Origin: Rhizobium hidalgonense
GTDB lineage: Bacteria > Pseudomonadota > Alphaproteobacteria > Rhizobiales > Rhizobiaceae
Assembly (NCBI RefSeq): GCF_002914525.1
Contig: NZ_LODW01000048.1
Coordinates: 62,001-126,000 of the forward strand
Reading direction: 5' to 3'
DNA length: 64,000 nucleotides
Positions 49,925 to 58,900 of the stretch are shown here, one piece after another. Below the pieces are notes generated by a model. It was given only the letters and a program-made list of their open reading frames with translations, made no database searches and was not told the DNA's origin. How positions within the stretch are numbered: position 1 is the first letter of the stretch; each line of letters starts with the position of its first letter. A program made the position numbers and the translations under genes.

Positions 49925-51000
49925 GCATGCCCCCGTCCGATCCGCCGCGCCGTCCGCCCGCCGCGTTCACCTATGAGGATGAGGCCACCGAGCCGCGCGA
50001 CAACGGCCGCCAAGGAGAGCAGCGGCGCAAGCCGGAAAGCTTTTCCGAAAACATCATCGTCACAGCTGATGAGGACGATCCCTTCCTCAATCCCGATAAG
50101 GATCTGAGCGCAGTCCCGGTCGCAACGCCACGCAAGCGCCGGACCTCGTTCGGCAAGATCGCTGCCGGCGCCTTCGGCATCCTGCTGTCGCTTGGCATCG
50201 GCCTCTGGACCGATCGCTTGATCCGCGATCTCTTCACCCGCGCCGACTGGCTGGGTTATGCGGCCCTTGCCGTGCTTGCGGTCGGTATCCTCGCCGTGCT
50301 TGCCCTCGTCATCCGCGAGACAGCCGGCATGATGCGCCTTGCCGCCGTCCAGGCGATCAAGGCCGAAGCGGAAGCGGCGATGGTCGAAACCCGGCCGGCA
50401 AAGGCGCGCGCGGTCGTTGACCGCCTCACCGCGCTGCTTTCGGCCAATCCCGAGACATCGAAGGGCCGCGCCACGCTGAAGGCGACGGAAGGCGAGGTCA
50501 TCGATCCCCCGCATCTGATTGCGCTTGCCGAACGTGAATTGCTCGCGCCCCTTGACCGCAAGGCCCGCGCCCTGATCGTCAACGCCTCGAAACGCGTCTC
50601 GATCGTCACGGCCGTCAGCCCGCGCGCCGTGGTCGACCTGCTCTATGTGCTCTATGAGGCCGTGCGCCTCATTCGCGCCATGGCCGAGCTTTACGGCGGT
50701 CGCCCCGGCACCCTCGGCATGTTCCGTCTGCTGCGTGACGTGCTGGCGCATCTTGCCGTCACCGGTTCGATTGCCGTCGGCGACAGCCTCGTCCAGCAGG
50801 TGCTCGGCCATGGGCTGGCCTCCAGGCTCTCGGCCCGGCTTGGCGAGGGCGTTATCAACGGCCTGATGACCGCCCGCATTGGAATCGCGGCAATGGATCT
50901 CTGCCGCCCACTCGCCTTCCACGCCCTGAAGCGGCCGGGAATCGGTGACTTCATCGGCGATCTCACGCCCTCCATGTCACCGCGCGGCAACACTCCTTGA
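49921..51000 (+). CDS. ycjF: YcjF-family membrane protein (DUF697)
   Basis: The 359-residue protein has a hydrophilic N-terminus, two hydrophobic segments (IAAGAFGILLSLGIGLW and LGYAALAVLAVGILAVLALVI, about residues 80-130), and a DUF697-like C-terminal region (LIVNASKRVSIVTAVSPRAVVDLLYVLYEAVRLIRAMAELYG). YcjF regularly follows YcjX in proteobacteria. The pair overlaps at ATGA, supporting translational coupling and a joint, still unknown membrane function. Confidence 0.88.
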   Translation: MSMPPSDPPRRPPAAFTYEDEATEPRDNGRQGEQRRKPESFSENIIVTADEDDPFLNPDKDLSAVPVATPRKRRTSFGKIAAGAFGILLSLGIGLWTDRLIRDLFTRADWLGYAALAVLAVGILAVLALVIRETAGMMRLAAVQAIKAEAEAAMVETRPAKARAVVDRLTALLSANPETSKGRATLKATEGEVIDPPHLIALAERELLAPLDRKARALIVNASKRVSIVTAVSPRAVVDLLYVLYEAVRLIRAMAELYGGRPGTLGMFRLLRDVLAHLAVTGSIAVGDSLVQQVLGHGLASRLSARLGEGVINGLMTARIGIAAMDLCRPLAFHALKRPGIGDFIGDLTPSMSPRGNTP

Positions 51001-51077
51001 TCGACGAGGCTAATCCTCAAGCGTGACCTTCCCCGGCGTAATGCCGAAGAAATTGTAGCAGATTCAAAGCTCTAACA

Positions 51078-51098
51078 GCGATAATTTAAAATTGTCGC
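51078..51098. promoter_or_regulatory. Imperfect palindrome before the 51.2 kb secreted-protein gene
   Basis: GCGATAATTT and AAATTGTCGC (9 of 10 positions complementary) flank one central base, about 110 bases before the ATG at 51211. Possible operator; nothing else is evident in the 51001-51210 gap except the AAGGAAAA ribosome-binding site. Confidence 0.3.
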
Positions 51099-51210
51099 CG
51101 CGCGAAAACCCTGTATCTCCGCGCATTTCGGCACAATCGAAAGGAAGGATTAACCATTATTCGGCAAAACTTGCTGCCAGTTCTTGAGTGGCGCTTGCCA
51201 AGGAAAATCC

Positions 51211-51762
51211 ATGTATTCGCGCAAGTTTCTTATCATATGCGGCCTGGCCGCCGCGGCATTGTCTCCCGTCGCAGATGTCGCTCCGGCAGCCACCGCTGCC
51301 ACCCGTGACAAGGCCTTCTTCGATTCCGTCGCCGGCTCCTGGAAGGGCCCGGGCGAAATCGTCGCCGGCAAATATAAGGGCACGAAATTCACCTGTAATC
51401 TGATCGGCGAGCCGACAGGTGACAGCGGTGCCGGCATCAAGCTCGACGGCACCTGCCGCGTCGGCGTCTTCAAGCAGCCGATGACCGCCGTCATTTCGCA
51501 GTCGGGCTCGACCTACAAGGGCAAGTTCCTCGACGGCGCCGCCGGCAAGGGTCTCGACGTCGTCTCCGGCGCCGTCAGCGAGGATACCGTCGTCGTCGGC
51601 ATCAACCGCGCCAAGCTGAACGGCGCGATGATCGCTCGTGTACGCGACGACAAGACGATGAACGTCACCGTTTCGGTCAAGGTCGAAAGCCAGATGGTCC
51701 CAGTCATCGGCCTGACGCTGACCCGCCAGGTCGACGAGATGGCCGTCGGTTCGATCCAGTAG
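51211..51762 (+). CDS. Secreted protein of unknown function
   Basis: The 183-residue protein has a signal peptide (KFLIICGLAAAALSPVADVAPAA) and a beta-rich mature part (DSVAGSWKGPGEIVAGKYKG, KFTCNLIGEP, LDGTCRVGVFKQPM, YKGKFLDGAAGKG). Two cysteines (FTCNL and GTCRV) may form a disulfide. The lipocalin/beta-barrel-like pattern suggests a periplasmic ligand-binding or envelope protein; I do not recognise the family. AAGGAAAA precedes the ATG. A strong terminator follows. Confidence 0.8.
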   Translation: MYSRKFLIICGLAAAALSPVADVAPAATAATRDKAFFDSVAGSWKGPGEIVAGKYKGTKFTCNLIGEPTGDSGAGIKLDGTCRVGVFKQPMTAVISQSGSTYKGKFLDGAAGKGLDVVSGAVSEDTVVVGINRAKLNGAMIARVRDDKTMNVTVSVKVESQMVPVIGLTLTRQVDEMAVGSIQ

Positions 51763-51789
51763 ATAATCGCAGAGCGGATTTTCCTGAAG

Positions 51790-51810
51790 CGGCGGGTTTC
51801 CCGCCGTTTT
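51790..51810 (+). terminator. Rho-independent terminator
   Basis: CGGCGGG-TTT-CCCGCCG followed by TTTT, between the secreted-protein gene and the convergent folK. Confidence 0.8.
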
Positions 51811-51829
51811 CCGTTTCAGGATCTCCGCC

Positions 51830-52357
51830 TCAGTTTTGGAGCCACCAGTCGCGGCTGTTGTCGGCAATCTCGATACCCGCCACGTCCGCACCCGACAGCC
51901 AGTCGCTGACCGCCCTGCCCTTGACGAGCAGGCCCGGCGCGATATCGGCAAGCGGCATCAGCACGAAACCGCGATCGGTCATGCGTGGATGCGGCAGTTC
52001 CAGCCGCGGCGCCTCCTGGATGACGTCGCCATAGGTGAGCACGTCGATATCGAGTGTGCGCGGCCCCCAGCGCTCGATGCGCTCGCGTTTCATTTCCCGC
52101 TCGATCGACAGGCAGACATCGAGCAAAGCCTCGGGCGCCAGCCGGGTTTCGACGGCGGCGCAGGCATTGAAGAAGAAGGATTGATCCGTCTTGCCCCAGG
52201 GCGGCGTGCGATAGAGCCGCGAGACCGCCGTAACCCGGCAGTCACCTCGTCCATCCAGCCGCTGCAGTGCGGCGGCCATCGCCTTGACGGGATCGCCGAT
52301 ATTGCCGCCGAGCCCGAGTGTGGCGGATTGCAGTGCAGCCTCAGGCAAAGTGCTCAA
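51830..52357 (-). CDS. folK: 6-hydroxymethyl-7,8-dihydropterin pyrophosphokinase
   Basis: The 175-residue HPPK transfers pyrophosphate from ATP to hydroxymethyl-dihydropterin in folate synthesis. It has LGLGGNIGDP at the N-terminus, YRTPPWGKTDQSFFFNACA (substrate site) and RWGPRTLDIDVLTYG (Mg/ATP site), then LPHPRMTDRGFVLMPL. Length is typical. It overlaps folB by 17 bases as the last gene of folP-folB-folK. Confidence 0.97.
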   Translation of the reverse strand: MSTLPEAALQSATLGLGGNIGDPVKAMAAALQRLDGRGDCRVTAVSRLYRTPPWGKTDQSFFFNACAAVETRLAPEALLDVCLSIEREMKRERIERWGPRTLDIDVLTYGDVIQEAPRLELPHPRMTDRGFVLMPLADIAPGLLVKGRAVSDWLSGADVAGIEIADNSRDWWLQN

Positions 52358-52706
52358 CGCTCACCTGCACGAAATCGAGCACGCCCGGCACCGGCGCGTT
52401 CGGCTTGCGCACCGTGATCTTCGCCCGCCGGACCTGCGGGAATCTCTGACACAGTCCCTTGGCGATATCGAGCGCCAGCGCCTCGATCAGGTAGCGCCGC
52501 TTGCCCGTGACGATCTGCTCGATCACGGTGAAGGCGATACCGTAATTGACGGTGTCGTCGATCGAATCGCTTTCCAGCGCCTCGCCGGCAACGACATCGA
52601 GCTCGGCATCGACGAAGAAGCGCTGACCGAGGAACTCCTCCTCGTCATGCACGCCGTGGCGCGCAAAGAAAGCGCAGTTCTGCAGCGTGATCGTGTAGGT
52701 GGTCAT
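52341..52706 (-). CDS. folB: Dihydroneopterin aldolase
   Basis: The 121-residue FolB splits dihydroneopterin to hydroxymethyl-dihydropterin and glycolaldehyde. It has ITLQNCAFFARHGVHDEEEFLGQRFFVDA (two adjacent family motifs around the substrate Glu) and the later KPNAPVPGVLDFVQVSVE with the conserved Lys. It overlaps folP by four bases and folK by 17, so translation is probably coupled. Confidence 0.95.
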   Translation of the reverse strand: MTTYTITLQNCAFFARHGVHDEEEFLGQRFFVDAELDVVAGEALESDSIDDTVNYGIAFTVIEQIVTGKRRYLIEALALDIAKGLCQRFPQVRRAKITVRKPNAPVPGVLDFVQVSVEHFA

Positions 52707-53593
52707 GTCGGCCGCTTCCTCTCGAATTCCTTGCGCGCATTCAACATAGCATCGGCGATGTCGAGCGCATCCCTGTTGATTGCGACATTGTGCACCCGGA
52801 AAACCGCAGCCCCCTGAAGTCTGAGCAGGGCGCTGGTAACAGCGGTCGCAGAATCCCTGTCTGCCGCCTCACGCCCCGTCACCGCGCCGAGGAAGCGCTT
52901 GCGCGACGTCCCGGCGAGCAGCGGCAGGCCGAAGCGGGAAAGTTCGGAAAACCGCGCCATCAGTTCCAGATTCTCCTCCGCCGTCTCCTTGGCGAAGCCG
53001 AAGCCCGGATCGAGCACGATGCGGTCGCTGTTGACGCCGGCTGCCGCCGCGATCGCAAGCGACCGTTTGAGAAAATGCACCTGGTCGGCGATGACGTCGG
53101 GAAGCTTCGCCCGGTCGCGGCCGGTATGCATGATACAGAGCCCGGCCCCGGTCGCCGCGGCGATGTCGGCGATATCGGGCTCCTTCTGCAGCCCGAACAC
53201 GTCGTTGACGATATGGGCGCCGGCGCCGACGGCTAGCCGCGCCGTCTCGGCGCGATAGGTGTCGATCGAGATCAGCGCCTGGGTGCGCCCGCGCAGCGCC
53301 TCGATGACGGGTAGCACGCGGGCCTGCTCCTCGGATGGGCTGACGGCTGCGGCGTTCGGCCGGGTCGATTCGCCGCCGATATCGATAATCCCGGCACCCT
53401 CGCTCACCGCCCGCAGCGCCTGTTCGACCGCCGCATCGACGGTTTCAAACCGCCCGCCGTCGGAAAAGGAGTCCGGCGTCACGTTGATGATCGCCATGAT
53501 CACCGAACGACGGCCGAGTTCGATCTGCCGGCCATGGCCGACACGCCATAAACTGCCTTCGAGCCCTCTCACCAGACTTATCCCATCGATCAT
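52703..53593 (-). CDS. folP: Dihydropteroate synthase
   Basis: The 296-residue TIM-barrel enzyme condenses p-aminobenzoate with hydroxymethyl-dihydropterin pyrophosphate and is the sulfonamide target. Motifs are AIINVTPDSFSDGG, IIDIGGESTRPNA, ISIDTYRAE, IVNDVFGL, DPGFGFAKET and LAGTSRKRFLG. The start at 53593 (MIDGISLVRG) is chosen because the upstream frame extension is antisense to the next gene region; no clear ribosome-binding site is seen. First gene of the folate operon. Confidence 0.96.
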   Translation of the reverse strand: MIDGISLVRGLEGSLWRVGHGRQIELGRRSVIMAIINVTPDSFSDGGRFETVDAAVEQALRAVSEGAGIIDIGGESTRPNAAAVSPSEEQARVLPVIEALRGRTQALISIDTYRAETARLAVGAGAHIVNDVFGLQKEPDIADIAAATGAGLCIMHTGRDRAKLPDVIADQVHFLKRSLAIAAAAGVNSDRIVLDPGFGFAKETAEENLELMARFSELSRFGLPLLAGTSRKRFLGAVTGREAADRDSATAVTSALLRLQGAAVFRVHNVAINRDALDIADAMLNARKEFERKRPT

Positions 53594-53673
53594 GAAAAAA
53601 GCGCCATCCGATATTGCGCTTGCGGTGGCTATGCCCCAAGCTCCTGTCGATTTCAACACGGGTTGCGTTCAGA

Positions 53674-54300
53674 ATGCCGCTTGCAGTGCGTTATATGGTC
53701 CTTCCTATTGCCTATTCCATTGGTCTTTCCGTCTGCAGCCCGGTGGCAGCAGAAGTGATCGCATCGAAAAGCTATTCCTATTTCAGCATCCGCGGCAAAA
53801 CCGCGGATGAGCTCGACCGCGAACTCAGCCGGCGCGGCCCAACCTCGAGCGGCTCTTCGGCGCGCCATCCGGGTGCCACGAAGATCCGCTTTGGCGGTGA
53901 AGCCACCTATATCCAGGATAGCGGACGCTGCCGCGTCGGTAACGTCAAGGTTACGGTCCACACCCAGATCATCCTGCCGCGCTGGAGCAACCGTAAGGGC
54001 GCCAGCAAGGAGCTGTCGATGATCTGGGACGCCCTGTCGAGCGATATCAAGCGCCACGAGGAGCGCCATGCCGAAATCGCCCGCGATCAGGCCCGCGCCA
54101 TGGAACGCGCCATCCGCGCGCTGCCGCAGCAGCGCAGCTGCGAGGCCATGCAGGAACTCGTCTCCGGCGAATCAGCTCGCGGTATAGACGAGCACGATCG
54201 ACAGCAGGCGCGATTCGACCGGGTCGAGGCGGTCAACTTCCAGAAGCGCATGCTGAGATTGCTGAACAATCGAATCAACGGCCGAGCCGGCGAAAAATAG
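53674..54300 (+). CDS. DUF922 secreted zinc-protease-like protein
   Basis: The 208-residue protein has an N-terminal signal (YMVLPIAYSIGLSVCSPVAA) and a C-terminal region with RHEERHAEIARDQA (about residues 130-143), an HExxH metal-binding motif followed by a conserved helix, as in the DUF922 family. TKIRFGGEATYIQDSGRCRV and KVTVHTQIILPRW form the upstream beta-rich half. A periplasmic peptidase role is inferred from HEERH; substrate unknown. Divergent from folP. Confidence 0.82.
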   Translation: MPLAVRYMVLPIAYSIGLSVCSPVAAEVIASKSYSYFSIRGKTADELDRELSRRGPTSSGSSARHPGATKIRFGGEATYIQDSGRCRVGNVKVTVHTQIILPRWSNRKGASKELSMIWDALSSDIKRHEERHAEIARDQARAMERAIRALPQQRSCEAMQELVSGESARGIDEHDRQQARFDRVEAVNFQKRMLRLLNNRINGRAGEK

Positions 54301-54423
54301 GGCTTTTTCGCTCTGGTTGCGAGCGGAAAACCTTAGCTGCACAACGAAACTTGTGCGAAACTTGTCCCCTCCCCAGTGATTGAATGGTCATTTTTCATCC
54401 TGGCAGACTCAACCGGAACGCGT

Positions 54424-54576
54424 TAATATGAACACATTCGAAAGTGCAGCTACGGCATCTGCCCTTTCATCGCTGGGTTCTCCTGGCGCGTTCCGAAGCC
54501 GCGGATGTTCCTCCCTCATCCGTAGGTAATGCGCCCGCCTCGCCTCGCTCGCACCAGCGCGCGAGGCGTCTTTTTT
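54424..54576 (+). ncRNA. Candidate small RNA with anti-Shine-Dalgarno loop
   Basis: A TAATAT -10-like box (54424-54429) starts a segment that ends in a strong intrinsic terminator. Inside it, CGGATG (54502-54507) pairs with CATCCG (54517-54522) to display the loop TTCCTCCCT, whose UCCUCCC matches the anti-Shine-Dalgarno loops of known alphaproteobacterial sRNAs. A 34-codon reading frame (54428-54529) overlaps it but has no good ribosome-binding site. The transcript could also be processed from the DUF922 mRNA 3' end. Confidence 0.5.
54541..54576 (+). terminator. Strong intrinsic terminator of the candidate sRNA
   Basis: CGCCTCGC pairs exactly with GCGAGGCG around a 12-base loop and is followed by TC and six T residues. 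Confidence 0.8.
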
Positions 54577-54615
54577 GTGGATCTTATTCCGGCGAAGTTT
54601 GAAGCGCGGGCGCGC

Positions 54616-54936
54616 TTAAGCCTGGCGTTCCGGCACGTGCACCACGAGCCCGTCATAGACAGCCTTCATGCGGATCTGACAGGACAGCCGCGAGGTCGGG
54701 CGCACATCGAAGGCGAAGTCGAGCATATCCTCTTCCATCGCTTCCGGCTGGCCGACCTGCTCGGTCCATGCCTCGTCGACATAGACATGACAGGTCGCGC
54801 AGGCGCAGGCGCCGCCGCACTCAGCCTCGATACCGGGCACCGAATTGCGCACGGCATTCTCCATGACGGTGGAGCCTTGGTCGACGTCGAGGTCGAAGCG
54901 CGTGCCGTCGAAGGCGACGATGGTAAGTTTGGGCAT
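54616..54936 (-). CDS. Adrenodoxin-type 2Fe-2S ferredoxin
   Basis: The 106-residue ferredoxin has four cluster cysteines in the C-x5-C-x2-C-x36-C pattern: Cys40, Cys46, Cys49 ([15 protein letters not shown]) and Cys86 (RLSCQI). This is the adrenodoxin/putidaredoxin group, which feeds electrons to cytochromes P450, Rieske oxygenases or cluster assembly. No partner oxygenase lies nearby. Cytoplasmic, no signal peptide, normal length. Confidence 0.95.
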   Translation of the reverse strand: MPKLTIVAFDGTRFDLDVDQGSTVMENAVRNSVPGIEAECGGACACATCHVYVDEAWTEQVGQPEAMEEDMLDFAFDVRPTSRLSCQIRMKAVYDGLVVHVPERQA

Positions 54937-55136
54937 CAGGACTATTTCCGGTCTTCAAATGATGGGCGGATTTTCTTCCGACAATTCGACGCTTCAGTCA
55001 ACATTGGGAAAGTCGCCATAACCTCGCAGATCGAGCCTTCGGCCGCCGTCTTCAAAGCGTCATGGAAGACGTCGCAAAAAGACCCGAGGTTCCGCAATGG
55101 AACAACGGGTCTTTCAAACGACATCTCAAACAGCGA

Positions 55137-55520
55137 TCAGCCGCGGCAGAGCTTCAGGATGAAATTCTCAGCGTCGATGACGGCGGCGCCGAGCGCTGCC
55201 GTCGCCCCGGCGTCACCGCCGGTCTCCTCGACGGCTTCGGCCGTCTGCGACACGCGGAACGCACCTACCGAGCTTGCCGCGCCCTTCAGGCGGTGCGCGG
55301 CCGCGCCGACGCGGATGGTTTCGCCGCTGGCTATATCCTGCAGACATGCGCGAGCCTGGCGCGCAAACATCTGAAGGACTTCGATTTCCAGCGACTTGTC
55401 GCCCATCGTCTGCTTGGCGAGATGGACGAGATCGATCGGCCGGACCTTCGAGGGACAGGGTCCCTTTGCATTGTCCGGCGCCTCGAATACGATGTTCAAT
55501 GCTGCCATCTGAGCTGCCAT
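55137..55520 (-). CDS. Hpt domain protein
   Basis: The 127-residue four-helix-bundle phosphotransfer protein has the phosphorylatable His at about 76 in GAAAHRLKGAASSVGA, with the flanking Lys and Gly typical of Hpt domains. It stands alone, with no kinase or receiver fused. The start at 55520 (MAAQMAALNIVF) has GGGAG upstream; an earlier Met at 55601 is less likely. It could shuttle phosphate for a hybrid kinase; CckA is encoded in the same window, although its known partner ChpT is of another type. Confidence 0.82.
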   Translation of the reverse strand: MAAQMAALNIVFEAPDNAKGPCPSKVRPIDLVHLAKQTMGDKSLEIEVLQMFARQARACLQDIASGETIRVGAAAHRLKGAASSVGAFRVSQTAEAVEETGGDAGATAALGAAVIDAENFILKLCRG

Positions 55521-55678
55521 TGCCAATTCTCCCGTCTCGTGTCGTGCGCAGTTGCTACCGTTCTGCGACAGGAGGGTGGCCATCACGTTAAATTCCGGCA
55601 CATGCGGGCTGGAAATCTCGCCACATGGTTAACGTCCGTTAAATATCCCTAAATTATTGGTTTTTAAGCGGTGTCACG

Positions 55679-55705
55679 GATTCAAAGATGTTAACAACGG
55701 GTTAA
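55679..55705 (+). promoter_or_regulatory. CtrA-type site and CcrM site upstream of the giant growth-pole gene
   Basis: TTAA-CAACGGG-TTAA (55691-55705) is a perfect match to the full CtrA box TTAA-N7-TTAA. GATTC (55679-55683), a GANTC CcrM methylation site, lies 7 bases before it. A near-site TTAA-N6-TTAA is at 55629-55642. They lie about 280 bases before the ATG at 55985, so the promoter must be well upstream, or the site may instead serve the divergent Hpt gene (160-185 bases away). Confidence 0.5.
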
Positions 55706-55984
55706 CGAGCCGCAAATCTCAAGCCTTCATTAATTGTGTGAAGAGCCCAGATGTGTCACTACGATACTGGTAGAGCGGGTTTATGGTACGCGCCTTTGCC
55801 GAGCGAGTGGATAATGGTAGTGTTTTGATACCTTCCGTTTGAAAAAGCGGCTATCTACTCTGAAATGACATGCTTATCCGTCCGTCGTTGGGATGGAAGG
55901 CTGGAACGGCAAAGTTGTTCTCCGGGTGAGGCGGAAGCCCGGAATTGCGCTGCCGGATCGGCCGACAGTAACGAGGCATAACCA

Positions 55985-58900
55985 ATGGCGAACAATAGAT
56001 ATAACGAGTCGATCGAGGACAAGGCGTTCAAGGCATTGGACGAGGCCCTCCAGATCGACTTCGGCAAAGATAACGTGCCGTCTCGCCGCGGCGACGCGCC
56101 TGAGGCCCCGGAGGCTAATGTGTCTGATCCAGTAAATGCGCGTAACCAGCAGGCCCAGGAAGAAGCGCAGCGCCGCAACCGCCGCGGTGGCGCCGGCGAG
56201 CCGGCTTCCAGGGGGCCGGCTTTCACGCCCGCCAACGATGCCAGCCGCAACACGCCCGCCTCGATCCTGAAATCTTTCGACGGCTCCTCCAGCCGCTCGG
56301 CGGTGCGCACCGCCACACTGTTCTCCGTACTCTGGGTCATGGGCGGACTCGGCCTCATGTCGCTGCTGTATGGTCCACAGATCTGGCAGATCCGTTCGCT
56401 CGCCGATCTCGTCGCCCTGCCCGGCGTCATCGCCGGCCTCGTCGGCATCATTATCCCCGTGATGATGTTCTATGCTTTCGCCATCATGATCGCCCGCGCC
56501 CAGGACATGCGCAACGCCGCCCGGTCGATGGCGGAGGTGGCATTGCGCCTGGCGGAGCCGGAAACCATCGCCTCCGAACGCATCATGACCGTCGGCCAGG
56601 CCGTGCGCCGTGAGGTCTCGGCCATGAATGAAGGCATCGAGCGCACCATCGCGCGTGCCTCCGAGCTGGAAACGCTCGTCCATTCCGAAGTCAATGCACT
56701 TGAACGTTCCTATGCCGACAACGAGCTGCGCGTCCGCGGCCTCGTCCACGAACTCGGCTCCGAGCGCGAGGCGATCGTCAACCATGCCGACCGCATCCGC
56801 ACCTCGATCGGCAGCGTCCACGACCAGTTGAAGGAAGAGCTGTCGCTGGCGACCGAAGAGATCGCGGTGCGGCTTTCTACATCGGGCGAAGCCTTTGCCT
56901 CGCTGATCGATACGCGCGCCGCGACGATTCTGGAAAAATCCGACAATGCCCTGCAGTCGATCGGCAGCCTGCTCGCCGCCAAGACCGATAGCCTGTTGCA
57001 GACACTGAACGCATCGGGCTTCGCGCTCGCCACCGAATTCGACAACCGCCTCGAAGCGCTCTCGGTCAACCTCAATGACCATGGTGAAAAGCTGCTCAGC
57101 CAATTCGAGACGCGCGCCTCGACCATGGACAGCAGCACCGAGAAGCTGAATGCCGCGCTGCAGGAGCGCACGCAGCAGCTCAGCGAGATCCTGATCGCCC
57201 GCACCCGCGAGATCAATGAGAGCCTGACATCGGGCGAACGCACCATCGGCGGGACGCTCGACGACGTGCTGTCGAAGCTGAATAGCGCCCTTGATGAAAA
57301 GGGCGCGAGCTTCCGCCAGAGCCTGCAGAGCACCGCCGACGACGCCGTCATGGATCTCGACGTGCGCTCCGGCTTCTTCGAAGAGCGGCTGCAGACGACG
57401 GTTGCCCAGCTGTCCACCGCCTTCGACGAACGCGTCGCTGAATTCACCAGCGCCTTCGACAAACGCACCGGCTCGCTCGACACCAAGCTGATGGAGAGCC
57501 TCGCTCGCATCAACGAGACGCTGACCGGCGGCTCGGATTCGATCGACGGCATCCTGAGTTCCGGCATCGACCGGCTCGGCACCTCGATGACCGACCAGCA
57601 ACTGGCGCTCGCCACGGCACTCGCCACCGGCCATGACGTGCTGGAAAGCACGCTGGGCACCCGGGCCGACGAAATTACCACCGCCCTCACCGGCCGCACC
57701 GGCGAACTGACGTCGGCGCTGCAGAGTGCCACCTCGGAAATCGCGCTGACGCTTGCATCCGGCACCTCCGAGCTGCAGAACAATCTGCAGGCACGCTCGG
57801 CCGAATTCCGCGACACGCTGCGCACCACCACCACCGATCTGACCACCGCCGTTGCCGCCGGCACCGAGCAGGTGACTGCAGCCTTCGGCGGTCGCGCCGA
57901 GGAGCTGAGCGGTGTGCTTGCTGCCCGTACGGCAGAAATCAGCGAGGCGCTCGGCACGGCCCACGGCCGCATCGACAGCGTCATGGCCGAGCGCGGCGGC
58001 GCCCTGGTCGACGCGCTCACCACCCATCACGGCCGCTTCGAAGAAGCGCTGACGACCCGCGCCGACGCCATCATCGATGCCGTCTCCGGCACCCATGACC
58101 GCCTGGCCGAGACGCTTGACGAAAAGGCCATGGCGCTCGCCATCTCCCTGAACGAGAGCCAGGCCCGCATCGAGGATACGCTCGAGACCCGCTCCGGAGC
58201 GCTGCTGAGCGCGGTATCGGGCACGCATGACCGCCTCTCCGAGACGCTCGATGAAAAGGCGATGGCGCTCGCCATTTCGCTAAACGAAAACCAGGCCCGC
58301 ATCGAGGATACGCTCGAGACCCGCTCCGCCGCCCTGCTGAACGCCGTCTCCGGCACCCATGCCCGCCTCTCCGAAACTCTGGACAGCAAGGCGGCCGCCC
58401 TGACCACCTCGCTCGACGAGCGCCATGCCCGCATCGACAATGCACTTGGAACGCGTGCAGAGGCGTTGCTGAACACCGTGTCCGGCACGCGTGATCGCCT
58501 TGCCGAGACCCTCGACGAAAAGGCCGCCGCCTTCGCCATTTCCTTGAACGAGAGCCAGGCCCGCATCGAAGAGACGCTCCAGACCCGCTCGGCGGCTCTG
58601 CTGAACGCTGTCTCCGGCACCCATGACCGCCTGTCCGAAACGCTGGAAGACAAGGTCGCAGCTTTTGCTACCTCGCTCAGCGAAGGCCACGCCCGCATCG
58701 ACGAGACGCTCGAAAGCCGCTCCGCGGCTCTGCTGAATGCCGTCTCCGGCACCCATGACCGCCTCTCCGAGACGCTGGACGAAAAGGCGATGACACTCGC
58801 CATCTCCTTGAATGAGAGCCAGTCGCGGATCGAAGACACGCTGGAAGCGCGCTCCGAAGCCTTCCTGAAGGCTGTGTCCGGAACGCATGACCGTCTTTCG

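Noticed and set aside
55874..58228. Minus-strand frames across the giant growth-pole gene, including 60229-62274 and 61022-63043
   Set aside because: These are shadows of a repetitive, highly biased coding sequence; their periodicity only mirrors the plus-strand repeats.
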